Source of the DNA: Hypoxylon rubiginosum
Lineage: Eukaryota; Ascomycota; Sordariomycetes; Xylariales; Hypoxylaceae
Assembly: GCA_902806565.1 (NCBI GenBank)
Contig: CADCXA010000016.1
Span: 1,535,712-1,599,711 of the forward strand
Direction of reading: 5' to 3'
DNA length: 64,000 nucleotides
The notes below the pieces were generated by a model. The model searched no databases, was not told the origin of the DNA, and was given only the letters and a program-made list of their open reading frames with translations. Positions 23,292-35,037 of this stretch are shown in pieces (the stretch's first letter is position 1; the number at the start of each line of letters is the position of its first letter). The position numbers and the translations under genes are program-made.

Positions 23292-23929
23292 GATCGCTGA
23301 AGGGCCGCCACGTCGGGTAGCGGTAAACTGATAAATCGCAGCGGAAAGGATGAAACTGGACGGCGACGCTCGATATTCGGGAGGGACAAAAAAAGAATCA
23401 AGTAAGATTCGTGTCGACAGGAGTATGCGCCGGCTAAGGTCACAATAGAAGAATTGTTTAAAAAACAACGTCGTGATGAAAAGGGGCGAAGAGGGATGGT
23501 GGTGGATGTTGTCTCTTGTAATTGTGTGCAAGTTTCCCATTCCCACATTGAAGTGGTCCAATGATATTCCAGTTACTGTTTCAGGAGGTGCTGGTCTGCG
23601 AGTCTTAGACGCCTAACGCCTAACGCTATTCCCTTTTAGTTACATTATAATCATCAACCCCTCCTTATCGATATCGATACCGATATAATATTTTACTATG
23701 AACCTAAGGAGGTATCTATTGCATTGCCAAGCCAAAAAGCCTACGGAGTCCCTGCCTTCTCAATTCCAGCTCGAGCTTGGGCCAATTTGTTCCTCGAGTT
23801 CTCTTTCTACCAACACATTATTTCTTGTCATCGCAACTTTTGACGCGCCTTTCATTAACTACCCATCATATACCACAGCCTATTCACCCAACTCGCCATA
23901 TTTTCGAAATCATCACTTCGGCTATTACC
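23292..23929. promoter_or_regulatory. Shared region between divergent mob2 and leo1
   Basis: If the first mob2 exon is right, 638 bp separate two start codons pointing away from each other. A short palindromic run of ATCGATATCGATACCGATAT type sits near 23668-23688. No exon seen. Confidence 0.5.
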
Positions 23930-25246
23930 ATGTCTGACTCCGAGGGCGACGGTGACCTCTTTGGCGATGAGGTTGGTCAAGCAGCGGTTAGTGATCAAGA
24001 ACTAGATTCGGAGCAAGACGAAGAAATCGAGGAACGCCCGCGCGCACGCGACCACGATCGTGACCTCGATGACAATGACGACGAGGCAGATGAGGACCAA
24101 GAGGTCAAGGTGAAGCGGATAATGGGTGTTACAATCCACCGCCACAGAACTCCACGAACCGCTAAGGACGGTCGTGGCTTTGTACGTTTGGTCTAGTCCC
24201 GCTGGCGGGTTGCAGTTTCTAACCAATTCTAGGTGCAAACTTTGAAAGTGCCTACTTTCCTCAAGTTGCAAGCGGATGAGTACAAACCCGACACGTTCGA
24301 ACCCACCGAGTGGGACATCGAGAACGCGCGATCCAAGAAGCGCAAGAACGTCGTTCGCTTCCAGCGGGACCCAGAGACCGACGAGCTCAAGAGCAATGCC
24401 AACATCTACCGGTGGAGCGATGGTTCTCTTACGATTGGGGTTGGAACCGACCACTACGAGATCCAGAAGAAAGGCATGGCGCCATCCGCTGATAAGCCCC
24501 ATTACGAAGAGCGCGACGATGCCCACTACTACGTGGCAGCCGCGCATTTTACCAGCGAACTGTTCATGACTGTGGGCCATGTTTCGGAGCAGTACACCGT
24601 GAACCTCCCTTCCAACCTAAAAGACGAGGCTACCCTCAAATTCAACGAGGCCATGCAAGCAGCTGCGCGTGCTAGACGACAGGGTAGTGAGATGATTATT
24701 ACGACTAACAAGGACCCTGAGCTAGCAAAGAGAGAAGCGGAAGTGGCCGAGAAGGAGCGCAACAAGGCCCAACGAAAGCGCGAGAGTGCGGCGGCGCGGC
24801 TTGATGGCCAGGCTAGAGGCTATAGGAGTGGTGGTCTGTCGATCGGTGACCTGGAGGGTGGACGAAGAGCTGGCGGTTCTCGGAAGAGAGGTGCGCCTGG
24901 CGCGTCGAGAGGAAAGCGACGAAGACCGGAATACGATTCCGACGACGATTTCGCATCCGCCGGCGGCCGCCAGAATGAGTACGACCGTGAAGATGACTTT
25001 ATCGCGCCTAGTGATGACGAAGAAGGAGAGAGCGCCGAAGAAGAGGAAGACGAGGAAGATCTTCTGGACGATGATGAGGAAGAGGAAGCCCCTCGCAAGA
25101 AGCGCCAGAAGACAGCTGAGGCCGAGGATGATGCCGACGCCGATGCCGATGCCGACCTGGATGATATGGATGCGTCAGCTGCCGGCGCCGAAGCGTCACA
25201 CAGGCGACGCCGCCACATCATTGATGAAGACGAGGATGAGGAGTAG
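23930..25246 (+). CDS. leo1: Leo1, Paf1 complex subunit
   Basis: Leo1 is part of the Paf1 complex, which travels with RNA polymerase II and promotes histone modification during elongation. Two exons, 23930-24181 and 24233-25246, giving 421 aa. The 51-nt intron has GTACGT, TCTAAC branch and CTAG; it contains a stop, so splicing is required. The acidic N-terminus (MSDSEGDGDLFGDE) is typical. The conserved core runs from about residue 85 to 240: LKVPTFLKLQ, then NVVRFQRDP, SNANIYRWSDGSLTI and HYYVAAAHFT. It is followed by a basic patch and a long Asp/Glu tail ending DEDEDEE. A Lys/Arg helix near 225-260 may contact RNA or nucleosomes, which is inference. Confidence 0.94.
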
Positions 25247-26084
25247 AGGCAGCTCAAACGCAACACGATCAGGACAAGGGGCTTCTTCAATTGTATTATA
25301 CTATGCATGTTGGGCATCGCTCGAGGTCAGACACCTAACCCGTAGTACGACTATAAGATTACCTCGAATCGCGAATTACTTTTGCATTTTTTCAGGGTAC
25401 CTTAATACTCTCTAGAAACGATCTACATACGTAGAAGCAACAACTATCTAAACTGAAGCCCCTTACAGTCCGGAAAAAGATGGTGTATACCACCTAGCTA
25501 TTTCCGTATACCTATGTAGTTGTACAGAAAAGAAAAGAAAAAGGCGTTTAATTTGAAATATTCAAGAGACTGCTATCGTTACAAACCTTGAGATATATAT
25601 CTTACAATTAAAGTCTTCAATGCTACGAATTACTGATTATCGGGCTAAGAGCTGTCGGACCGCCGACATGGGGAATCCTTGTACTCCGTAGGCTAGTGGG
25701 TAAGAGCTGAATTCAAGCTTTCACATGCAATTCGACGAATTTTGGAAGAGCTTGGGGTGGGTACCTAGGTATCTAGGTAGCTTCTACGTAAACTCGGCCC
25801 TCGCGAGACACGGCGTAAGTTCCAATGTTAGATTCGTAGACGTAATTCTCATGCCAATCCCTTGCGCCAACCACGTGGACCACCAACTTGTTCTTCCTAC
25901 CTATATTCTTTAAAATATCAGTCTAGATATACTATTACGGCGTCACGACTGAGTAGAATATAATGGCAGTCACCGTTTTCCTTCGGCTTGAACCTACATG
26001 TACCTAGCTACTTGCCTGCGCGTTGCTAAGACTCAAGAGTTCTTCCTCGCCGATGGTTCCGGCCGAGGGCGCCGCCGCGAGAGA
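25247..26084. promoter_or_regulatory. leo1 3' flank and patatin-gene promoter
   Basis: 838 bp without a gene. It holds several TACCTAGGTA-type motifs near 25760-25785, which recur throughout intergenic DNA in this window, and an AAAGAAAAG tract near 25526. No exon is supported. Confidence 0.5.
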
Positions 26085-28332
26085 ATGTACTCCATTCTAA
26101 GGGTCCCAGTAGCTGTGTTTTCTTTGGTATTGGAGGTCGTCTTATTTTGGTACAGGGTGAGTTCGATTTTGATTTCGATTTCGACGTCGAGTTTGAGTCC
26201 TTTGTCTAGTCAGCAGCTTACACGATATGTCACCCTTTAGAAACTCTGGGGACGGTGGACATCCAAAAACCCGATCGACGAATGGCTCCATGCGCTGCGC
26301 CATGCCGAAGTGTACGAGGATTGGGAACATGCGGCGTTGCAGCTGGATAACCTCAATGAACTGAATCTATGGTATGCCACGCCTTGAGAGAATACCGAGT
26401 GTAAAGGGTGCAACAGTACGAAGATGACTGACAAACAACTGGTTTCGTTCGTAGGCGCAACAATCCATCTTCCCATCATTACGACTGGATGCTCATCAAT
26501 GACCGCCTCGACTCGATCGTCGAAGCTCGCGAAAGCAATGACCTGCAGTCCCTAGTCGATCTCGTACGCTCCGGCCTAGTTCGCAATCTCGGGAACATCA
26601 CGGCACCACGGCTGTACAATCGAGCCTTTGCTGGCACTAAATATCTGATCGAGGAGTACATCATGCAAGTGGCTGGCGCCGTCGAGGACATCAACCAGCG
26701 TGTCGCTACGCCGGCACATGACAAGTACGCACATACGTACACCTTGTCAACCCAGCGGAAGCTCGACTTCCTACACGACTCTAGACAAGCGTTCGGGCGG
26801 AGCACTCTCGTGTTACAGGGCGGCGCCATGTTTGGGCTATGTCATCTGGGAGTTGTCAAGGCACTCTTCTTACGGGGCCTACTCCCGCGGATCATCACCG
26901 GCACGGCGACCGGTGCGCTCATCGCAAGTCTAGTAGCCATCCATACGCAAGACGAGCTGCCCAATGTATTGAAAGGAGACGGTATCAATCTCTCGGCTTT
27001 CGAGGTTCGTGGACGGCAAGCACAAGAGGGCCGTCATAGTTGGGCACCTTTCGGTGGAGCAAATTGGGAGACGCTGCTACGGAGAATCCAGAGGTTTTGG
27101 CGCGAGGGTTATTTCCTTGACGTGAAGGTCTTGGAAGAGTGCGTCAAGGCCAACGTGGGCGACCTCACTTTCGAAGAGGCATACAACAGGAGCAAGAGAG
27201 TCCTAAACATCACGGTGGCCACGGCAGAACAAGAGGGAATTCCCGCACTGCTGAATTACATCACTGCGCCCAATGTGGTAAGTCTTTCCTAAATCTTGCC
27301 GCCCACCTTATGGGAAGACGCCCGGCGCAAGTATCGTATCATATCATGTTGAGAGCGGGCGTGCTGACATGACGTTCAAAGTTAATATGGACCGCCGCCG
27401 TTGCATCCAACGCCTCGACCCCCTCGCTCTATGGGAGCAGGCAGACGACGGTGCTGTGCAAGGACGTAAACGGCAAGATCGTACCATGGGCGCCAGCCAA
27501 TACGTACCGTGCGTGGGCACATGCATCGGACAAGGAACGCAAGTCGCCACTTTCGCGCGTCGCGCAGCTCTTCAATGTAAATCACTTCATCGTGAGCCAA
27601 GCGCGCCCTTACTTGATCCCGTTTCTTGAATCAGACATGCACGGCCCTTCACTTTTCACGGCGCGCCACAAGCGTGCCCAGATGACGGGCCACCTGTTTA
27701 GGGTTATCGGTCTGGAGGTGCGCCACCGCCTACGGCAGTTGGACACGTTGGGCCTGCTGCCTACGAGCATACGCAAATTTCTGGTCGACGAAGAAGTACC
27801 GGCAGCGAGCATGACGCTTGTACCCAAGGTGACGGCGCGGGATTTCGTACGCCTGCTCGAGACGCCCACTCGGGAAACGCTAGACTACTGGATCTCGCGC
27901 GGTGAGCATAGCGTATGGCCCGCCGTATGCGCGTTGACCATCAGATGCGCGGTCGAGTACGAGATCGAGAGCGCATACCAGCGCGCGCGCAGTCTCAAGG
28001 CCGGGGGGCTAAGGAGGAAATCGAGCGCAAGTGGAGTACCGCCAGGAATCCAGACCCCTACTTCTGGTTTGCCACACAAGGAACTTCTGCCGCAGAACGC
28101 AGTTTTGAACTAGAGCTTCGGCGCGTTGCATCATCCTACTACTTCAGCCACTACGACAGTGGAAGATTCCGAGATCAGCGCAGTTGCGCGCGCCGCACCA
28201 GGCGACCGAAGAACAAACAGAGCAAAGTCAGCCTTGGTTCCGACGCAACTAGCTGGTCATCCGGACATTTCTCAGATGCGCCATGCGCGACCGCGGCGCA
28301 GGATGTCTGTGCCTAAGACAAAGGGGTACTAG
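26085..28332 (+). CDS. Patatin-like/DUF3336 protein, catalytic residues missing
   Basis: Related to Tgl3/4/5 and SDP1 triacylglycerol lipases of lipid droplets. Exons: 26085-26156, 26241-26371, 26455-27277, 27382-28035 and probably 28114-28332 (632 aa). It starts with a hydrophobic hairpin-like helix (residues 5-23), then the DUF3336 region (WEHAALQLDNLNELNLWRNN), then a patatin domain with LVLQGGAMFGLCHLG as the oxyanion loop. The nucleophile motif normally GxSxG reads GTATG, with Ala219 (26906-26908) in place of Ser. The Asp motif normally DGS before LFNVNHFIVSQ reads HAS near residue 389. It may thus be a non-catalytic relative. A stop at 28111-28113 ends exon 4; a 78-nt in-frame intron (28036-28113, GTACCG...CTAG) would remove it and give a Ser/Arg-rich tail. 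Otherwise the protein is 585 aa. Confidence 0.85.
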
Positions 28333-31300
28333 GAGTGCCAGTAGCCTCGGGAGGGAAAGAGACAGATCAGAACTCCCCTACCTAGGTAGCTACCTAGATT
28401 AGAGGGATATTCAATTGCAGCCAGTTCAAGGGCAGAACCCTGCCAAGCTGACGGGGAGATCCATCTGAGTGCAGATGGACTACATTGAACTAAGGTCTGG
28501 TAGCTAGGGGAGGAAGATGCATGCGACTAATGCAACAGAACAAGCCTGATGACTGTCAGCGCTTCCAGAAGATTACCCTTTTCTAACATGTTCCACTCAT
28601 GGCCGCCAGACCAGGCCTTGTACACAATGTATTGTACGCGTAGGTACCATGTATTTGATTGGGGAGGGGATAGGAAGGGGAAAAGAGACCAAAAAAGAAA
28701 GAAAGGGAAAACCGGTTTCAATACGACAGCGCCATAGGTAATGATAATGTTCCCAAAACGCCAACCCGCATGCAGGTCGCTTCGCATCTCGCAATTTTAT
28801 TTCCACTGCACTGCATCCCAATGTATGCGTGACACACTCCGAACCAAAAGGACGAGGACGGGCGCGCCGTCGCGATCTGCTACTGGCCACACAGAGCCTC
28901 AAAAAGATTTGTAGCGGTGAGAGGCGACTGGGTTAGGTTGGCCGGGTTCACTTCAATATAATTTACGAGACGGGGGAGAGAGACAGAGAGACATGGATTA
29001 GATGAGGGTTACGTCGACACAAGCCGCCGTTATGCTGTCGGACGAACGCAAAAAGACTTGTGACGCGACACACAGAGATAGTAGCGTAGGCACATGTAAC
29101 GGTGGTACATAAGTGGGATGGCTTTTTTTTTCTTCTTCTTCTCTTCTGCCTCTTGCAACTTGCGCGTCGCGTTGACGCCGGGGGCTAAGTGACCACTGAC
29201 CGGCATTCGTGAAACATCACATTTGCCCGAAGGAGAACGTAGAGACGAACGATGGGGTTGCATAGAAGGGCGGCCTCGCCTGGCGTTTCCTTAGTCTTAG
29301 TCCTAACCTTAGGTAGGTAAGGTAGTCTTTGTCTTGGTTCCTCTTATTCCTTGACCGTCAGCCCCAGCTGAAGGAACATTTCTCGAAGCATTCCTCTTTC
29401 GGACCTCCTATACGTGACCTAGCGAGTGGGCGCGGGATGATGGGGTAAGGGGACAAGGTGTAGGTAAAAAGAGAACCATAGAAACAGGGAAGTTCACCCG
29501 CTTGTCCACCCGTCCATCCATCATCTCAGGCATCTGTCTCTCCCTTGCGCTGCGTATCTTAGCTGTGCGACCAACAAAGAAAGAGGGAAAGCATCCTATT
29601 TGATAACACCTAGGTAGGGGAGGGTTGATCGAACCGCCAAGGGGATATTTGGGGAAGGGGGAGCGACAAGGGTGGGCGCTGACAAAAAAAATTTAAACCC
29701 TTACTCGGGCGGTTGAAGACATCGGACGAGACGACGATATTGAGTCGAAAGATATTACTCTCGGGTCCGTACCTATTGGGCATGTCTTAGTCCCGGCTCC
29801 TGGAAGCAACCGGAACCTGATAAGGTTATTTCTGCAGATCAAGAGGCAGACACTTCGAGTCGATCAACTGTCTGCTTTTGTAAGTATGTACATACCTACA
29901 AAAATGTATACCTACATGAAGCACCGCACCGTACTTACGTGGGTACTTAAGGTACCTTGCATAAAGATTACGGTACAGTTCCATCCTAAGAAGTACGGAT
30001 ATCATCTAGCCAAGAACGTCCCCAGCCATCGCTGCAATGACAGCCACTACTACGCAGGTATGTATGTACAAGGTGAGGATGGACCATGCATGGAAGCTTT
30101 GGAAGGTCAAGAAGTGGAAAAAAGGGGAAAGACATATCCCCTCGATCCCTACTTATCAGTCCTTACTTCAACCGCATGTCCTTAGTCTATTAGGTAACTA
30201 TGCCTAGGTAGGTAGTAGACTGCATATTCGAAGACTTGGGTGGCTGCAGATCGTCAGGTAGTCTTGGTTTCAAAGCGGTTGTCGTTGCAGACGACCTTCG
30301 TATCCCTACCTGCTCACTTATCCCATAAGGCCTGACCTCTTATGTGCTCGGCGAACCTACCCCGGTCCGTTCATGACGGGCGGCGTTTTCCAATGGTCGC
30401 TGTCTGTAGCGTCTTAGCGCGTGTCTATATCTCGAACACGCCTCGCATGCCAAGCCGAGTGCTGGGTGGCAAATCACGACGTACCGTCAGCCCTTCGAGT
30501 CGTGAAAAGGAGCCGGAAGCTTGCGACATTTCGAGGTTGGGTCAAAAGTTGACGACGATACTAGGTGGAGTGCTAAACCAAGCCGGGGTCTCTAGAAGTA
30601 GGATAGATCTGCGCCTTTCCTACCCTTGTCCCCTTGTCCCCTTGTCCATTCGTCATCTACTGATCTGCGCGATAGTTGGAGGATTTTGTTCTACGCTTCC
30701 TTCTAGAAAAAAGAAACATCCTTTAGGGCTGATACGGGACTTGTCACGGCCGAGTGAGCAGCCACACTTTTTCCTGTACTCTGGGGCCCCTTGGGCAGAG
30801 CAGCCGAACGGTCGGATCATCCAACGACCTTCGAGAGCTTTATCTGGAGGGTCCACAGGACCGCAAGAAATAGATTAAAATGTTTACTTGCTTGCGTCGT
30901 CCACTCACATGCCTACAATCATCGCCCACCTCTGACCGTAAATATCCAGCTTGCCGAGATTACGTAGCTGGTAATAGGAACTAGACCCAGGCCGGCCACT
31001 TACACGAGTTCACCGCGTCGGGTCCTACCGCTACCGTTCCCAAGTCCTACACCACTTACAAGTCCTACGCAAATGCAACCTCTCTACGAAGGCTATTTAC
31101 TTACGTACCTACATAGGTACGTAGGTATCCCACTACGTGTTGCACTACCTAATCATTGGACGATATCGCAAAAGCTATTTAGACTTGAGGCTTGGCTTAC
31201 AAAAGTACCAGGGACTTTTTTTATATTTTTTAATCAACGATCAATGATATAGGGTTGCTTTATAATATCATGCCGAGGGAGGCGAGTCGGGAGGAGGAAA

Positions 31301-31360
31301 GGTTGGTCACCGAAAGAGACGCTAGCCACGTTTCAAGATGAAGATAATGCTACCGAAAGT

Positions 31361-31420
31361 GATTGTTAGCGAAGGACGTTGATTGTTAGCGAAGGACGTT
31401 AATTGTTAGCGAAGGACGTT
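31361..31420 (+). repeat. 20-bp tandem repeat, 3 copies
   Basis: Unit GATTGTTAGCGAAGGACGTT at 31361, 31381 and 31401, the third differing by one base (A for G at its start). It leads directly into the 19-bp array that follows. Confidence 0.95.
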
Positions 31421-31422
31421 AG

Positions 31423-31499
31423 CTAACAAAGGAGACGTTGACTAACAAAGGAGACACTGGCTAACAAAGGAGATTGTTGGCCAATGAAGGAAATATTGG
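31423..31499 (+). repeat. 19-bp tandem repeat, about 4 copies
   Basis: Unit CTAACAAAGGAGACGTTGA and variants start at 31423, 31442, 31461 and 31481 (the third is 20 bp), with divergence increasing along the array. CTAACAA here is the reverse complement of TTGTTAG in the preceding 20-bp unit, so the two arrays are related in an inverted, interleaved way. Confidence 0.9.
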
Positions 31500-31650
31500 T
31501 TGACCTCGCAGATTGACCAGGGGTTCCATGCAGCATTTAATTCAATATGTACGTACTACTTTCTGATCAGGATGCTCTTAAATTACGTGGTAGTTGATGT
31601 GAGTTTCAGTACATAGATGCATTTAATGTATACGTACTTCTGAATAAACA

Positions 31651-31680
31651 CAGCAGCAGCAGCAGCAGTAGCAGCAGCAG
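31651..31680 (+). repeat. CAG trinucleotide repeat
   Basis: Six CAG, one TAG, three CAG, then GAG triplets. Not inside a supported gene. Confidence 0.9.
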
Positions 31681-32762
31681 GAGGAGGACCAAAAGGAGAT
31701 TTCTAAGCACATGGGTTGAGTCATTGAGTGCTACCGGCCGAGAAGAAAACAGCATATTCCAAGTGCTCAACGGTCCGGCTCTTGCAAGGCTTAAAAGTGG
31801 GCTGAAAATGGGAGGGAAGGATTCCGGTGGCTTGAGAGAGTGGAATATCAAATATATAGTAGCGCGCGCTTAACCCCCGTCACTAGGCAAAAGCCATAAG
31901 ATATTCCCAAGACATTATTACACGGCGCTCCTAAGCTAACATGTACATATGCCATACACCCTAAACGATTTCTTAAAAGTGGGATGTGTTGTATTAACCA
32001 TATGTTAGATAGTGGGAGATATCGTAGATCGAAGTACGTTAGGTAGGTATGTAGGTAGGTAAAGTGGTAAAGTAATCAATTCCTATACCTATACCTATCT
32101 GCCTGGGTTAGCTCGAAACACTTAACTACCTAGGTAGACATACATACATAGTACGGGGACCCCATCACGAGTCTTTGTAACCCATGAAAGATAGATCCGG
32201 AAAGGAGGCGGTGTGCTCCCCCGTGTCCCATCTGCATTTTGACTCTTCATGCTGCAATGCCGGACGTCTCTAATCACTTTCGTCGGTATCCCAAGAGGTA
32301 CCTAGATTGCAAAAAATGGGGACAATGGGGACGATGCAGCCCTGGTCCTTCATACCCATAAGGATCGATAAACTGATTACCCACGATGGGGTACCCATGC
32401 CCCATGGTACAGGTGCCGCTGCGATCGTCATTTTTGTTTATTGTTGTCACCACCATCATCTTCTTCTGCTCTGCAAAACCCCCATCATGGGATTCGCAAA
32501 CGACCCTAGCAGCCGTCCATTAAGCAGGTAACGAAGGGGACATACGTGTTCATTTTTGCAATACGTATCAAAGCTGGTCGGTGAGCCGTTTTAAGATAGG
32601 TTTCCTCGCCTTTTTCTGGACTATCATTGCCATTCGAGTCTTGTAGTACTCCCAACGACTGTACAACGACTGTGCAACGAATGGGCTCAATAAGCAGCAC
32701 GTCACAAGGAGCGAGTTTTCTACATGGTCTTTTCTATCTGGTGGATCCCGCCCACACCTATG

Positions 32763-32806
32763 TACAGTATATACAGTATATACAGTATGTACAGTATGTA
32801 CATAGG
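32763..32806 (+). repeat. TACAGTATA-type tandem repeat
   Basis: About four to five imperfect 10-bp units of the form GTACAGTATA/GTACAGTATG. Each is partly self-complementary, so the array could form a hairpin. Confidence 0.8.
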
Positions 32807-35037
32807 TATGTAGGTACATGTAGGTAGGTAGCTTTGGTGTGTAGATCCAAGGCCGGGCTCGCAGGCTCGAAGCTCGAGCTATGTAATATTGAGTTAGGTA
32901 CCTATTACAGTTCCTACACGGCATAGAGGGTCGCGCCCGAGTTCTTGGGAATCATCAGCGGATGGATGGACAGCGGATGATCAAGAAACGGTTGACAAGG
33001 TCCTCTGCCCCTCTACCCCTTACCCCCCTGTTCCCTGGCTGGGCCATCAACTCTACAACTACATGCAACTACACGGGCCGGAGTGCTTGGTCTTGATGAC
33101 TTATTTCCATTCCTAGAGATACGGTTTATATTTGGAGATTTGGAGAAGCAAGGCGAGCGATGATGTCTTGAGCGGGCATGGCATCGGAGATGTAGACCGA
33201 GCTACAAGACAGACATAACTTCATACTCCATACCGCAACACCTAACCGCTACACCTAACCGTCTAGGTACCTCTATAGGTACCTACATGTAGCCATCTTT
33301 CCCTCCTCTGCTCTCAGTCGGAAAATATCCGTCTTATGGGCCCCAATATGCTGCAGCCCGATTCTGGTTCCTCAACCAGTTCCTTTCTTTTTCTTCTTTT
33401 TCTTTTTGGCATACCATATGTACCTTTCTTTACCTTTACTCGTTCCTTTTACTTTCTCTACTGCTTTAATTTGTCTTCACCTTCTACCAAACCAGTACCT
33501 GAACCTTTTGTGGTTTTCTCCATACTCAATTTATCAGCCAGTTTCATATGCACGTATATAATTATAATCACAACATACCAGTAATAGATGCGAGCAATGG
33601 TAACAGCTGACCCAGATTTCATGCATGGGGGCATTTATTCCTCAAAGCCGGCTCGTGTTTTAGGTCGGATATCCAAGCCGGTGGAATCTGTTCCCCCGCG
33701 ACGGCTCCTTGAGGCCCTGGCAGAATCAAATTGTACAATGCAATACAAGCATCTACTTGAAGCTTTGGCTCTCGTTAGACACGCCTTACGGGTCCTCCCT
33801 GTCCTACCGAAGGTACGTAGTCCTCGCTCCATGTTCATCGCTCCATTTTCCTCGGTCCCTGGCTTCATGTCGCCTAGCTTTATGTCGCTAGAGGGCGGGC
33901 CACCTCGTCCATGTCGACAGGGTACCTAGAGTAGGACCCTGTAGATGTCTAAGGTACAGCTACTAAGTCACTGCTTGGCTGCTGAGCACGACACGGAAAA
34001 AAAAGAGGATATGCAAAGATGAAATGCCATCTTGTGGATACCTACCTACCTACCTCACACGAATACAGCGCGGCCAGAGAAAAGTGAGGCGAGCTGTCAA
34101 CGATGAAGCTATCAACGGTAAAGCTACAGCCCAGCACAGCAACAGGCATCTCACGTCCACCTTGTGCATTAGGTATTGTATGATGTATATTTCCAGGTAC
34201 ACTACCTATAGGTACAGACTCTCCAGGCCGAGGGACCCAGGTGTGGGGAGCGAGGTATCATGCATACCTACTATGTAGTATCCGAGCCTTATGGTACATA
34301 CACTGCTAGGACGTATACGTATATGCCCAAGTGGGCATCTGAGTATATGCACTACCTTTCGGTTACCTACATGACCATACATACATGTCCATGCAAAAGC
34401 TGTTCATACAGACCGCAGGAGCGAAGCAACCGGTGGCAATACCTAGCCCGAACCAAATCGTTGAAAACCGACTGGAAGCCCATAAAGGGCATTATTGGGC
34501 TCGACACGCTTTCGATGTCATTGGGGAGGGCGTTCAGACCTAGTCACCCACCTAGGTTAGGTAGGTTAGGTATACAATCCCAATAGCATACATAAACCAG
34601 CTACATCCACAACTTCTCTTCGTCTTCCCCCTTCTCATACACACACACACACACTTCTCTCTCTTATTACCTTATTATCTTATGGTACGAGTACCATTAG
34701 AGGGTATCGTCACTGTGGGACATAGCCAATAATCCGGGTGTCCATCTATTTCCTATATCCTTCGACGCCTGCATCACTATCCTTTCGGAGACCCAGACCC
34801 TCGTCCGCCTGTCCTACAAGACAAAGGTAGTGCCTCGTGGATAGGTTGTCTCGAGGATATTCCTTTTATTGTTTAATTATACGCCGACAACCTGATTTTC
34901 TCGTGGAACTTACCTGTATGCACACCCTAGAACCCAAGAGCTGCCCGGCTCCAATACTGATACCGACGTCAAACAGTTATTCATCGACACTTTATCCTCC
35001 TATTACCCGATACCCTAGACATATATCACCACCAACA

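Larger units (their letters stand above)
28333..35037. other. 6.7-kb gene-poor region with short repeats
   Basis: No convincing gene over 6.7 kb. Open frames are short and overlap on both strands; the longest (30342-30878) has no recognisable features. Common elements are TACCTAGGTAGGTA-type motifs at many places, A and T runs, a composite tandem repeat (31361-31499), a CAG run (31651-31680), TACAGTATA repeats (32763-32806) and a CA run near 34637-34653. A long upstream regulatory region or non-coding transcripts are possible but not shown. Confidence 0.5.

Noticed and set aside
30342..30878. 178-codon open frame in the gene desert
   Set aside because: Composition is irregular, with no domain, no supporting neighbours and another frame on the other strand.
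34837..35037. Extension of the 35-kb gene to an upstream ATG
   Set aside because: The added 67 residues look like translated leader sequence; the downstream ATG has the better context and starts the orderly codon use.
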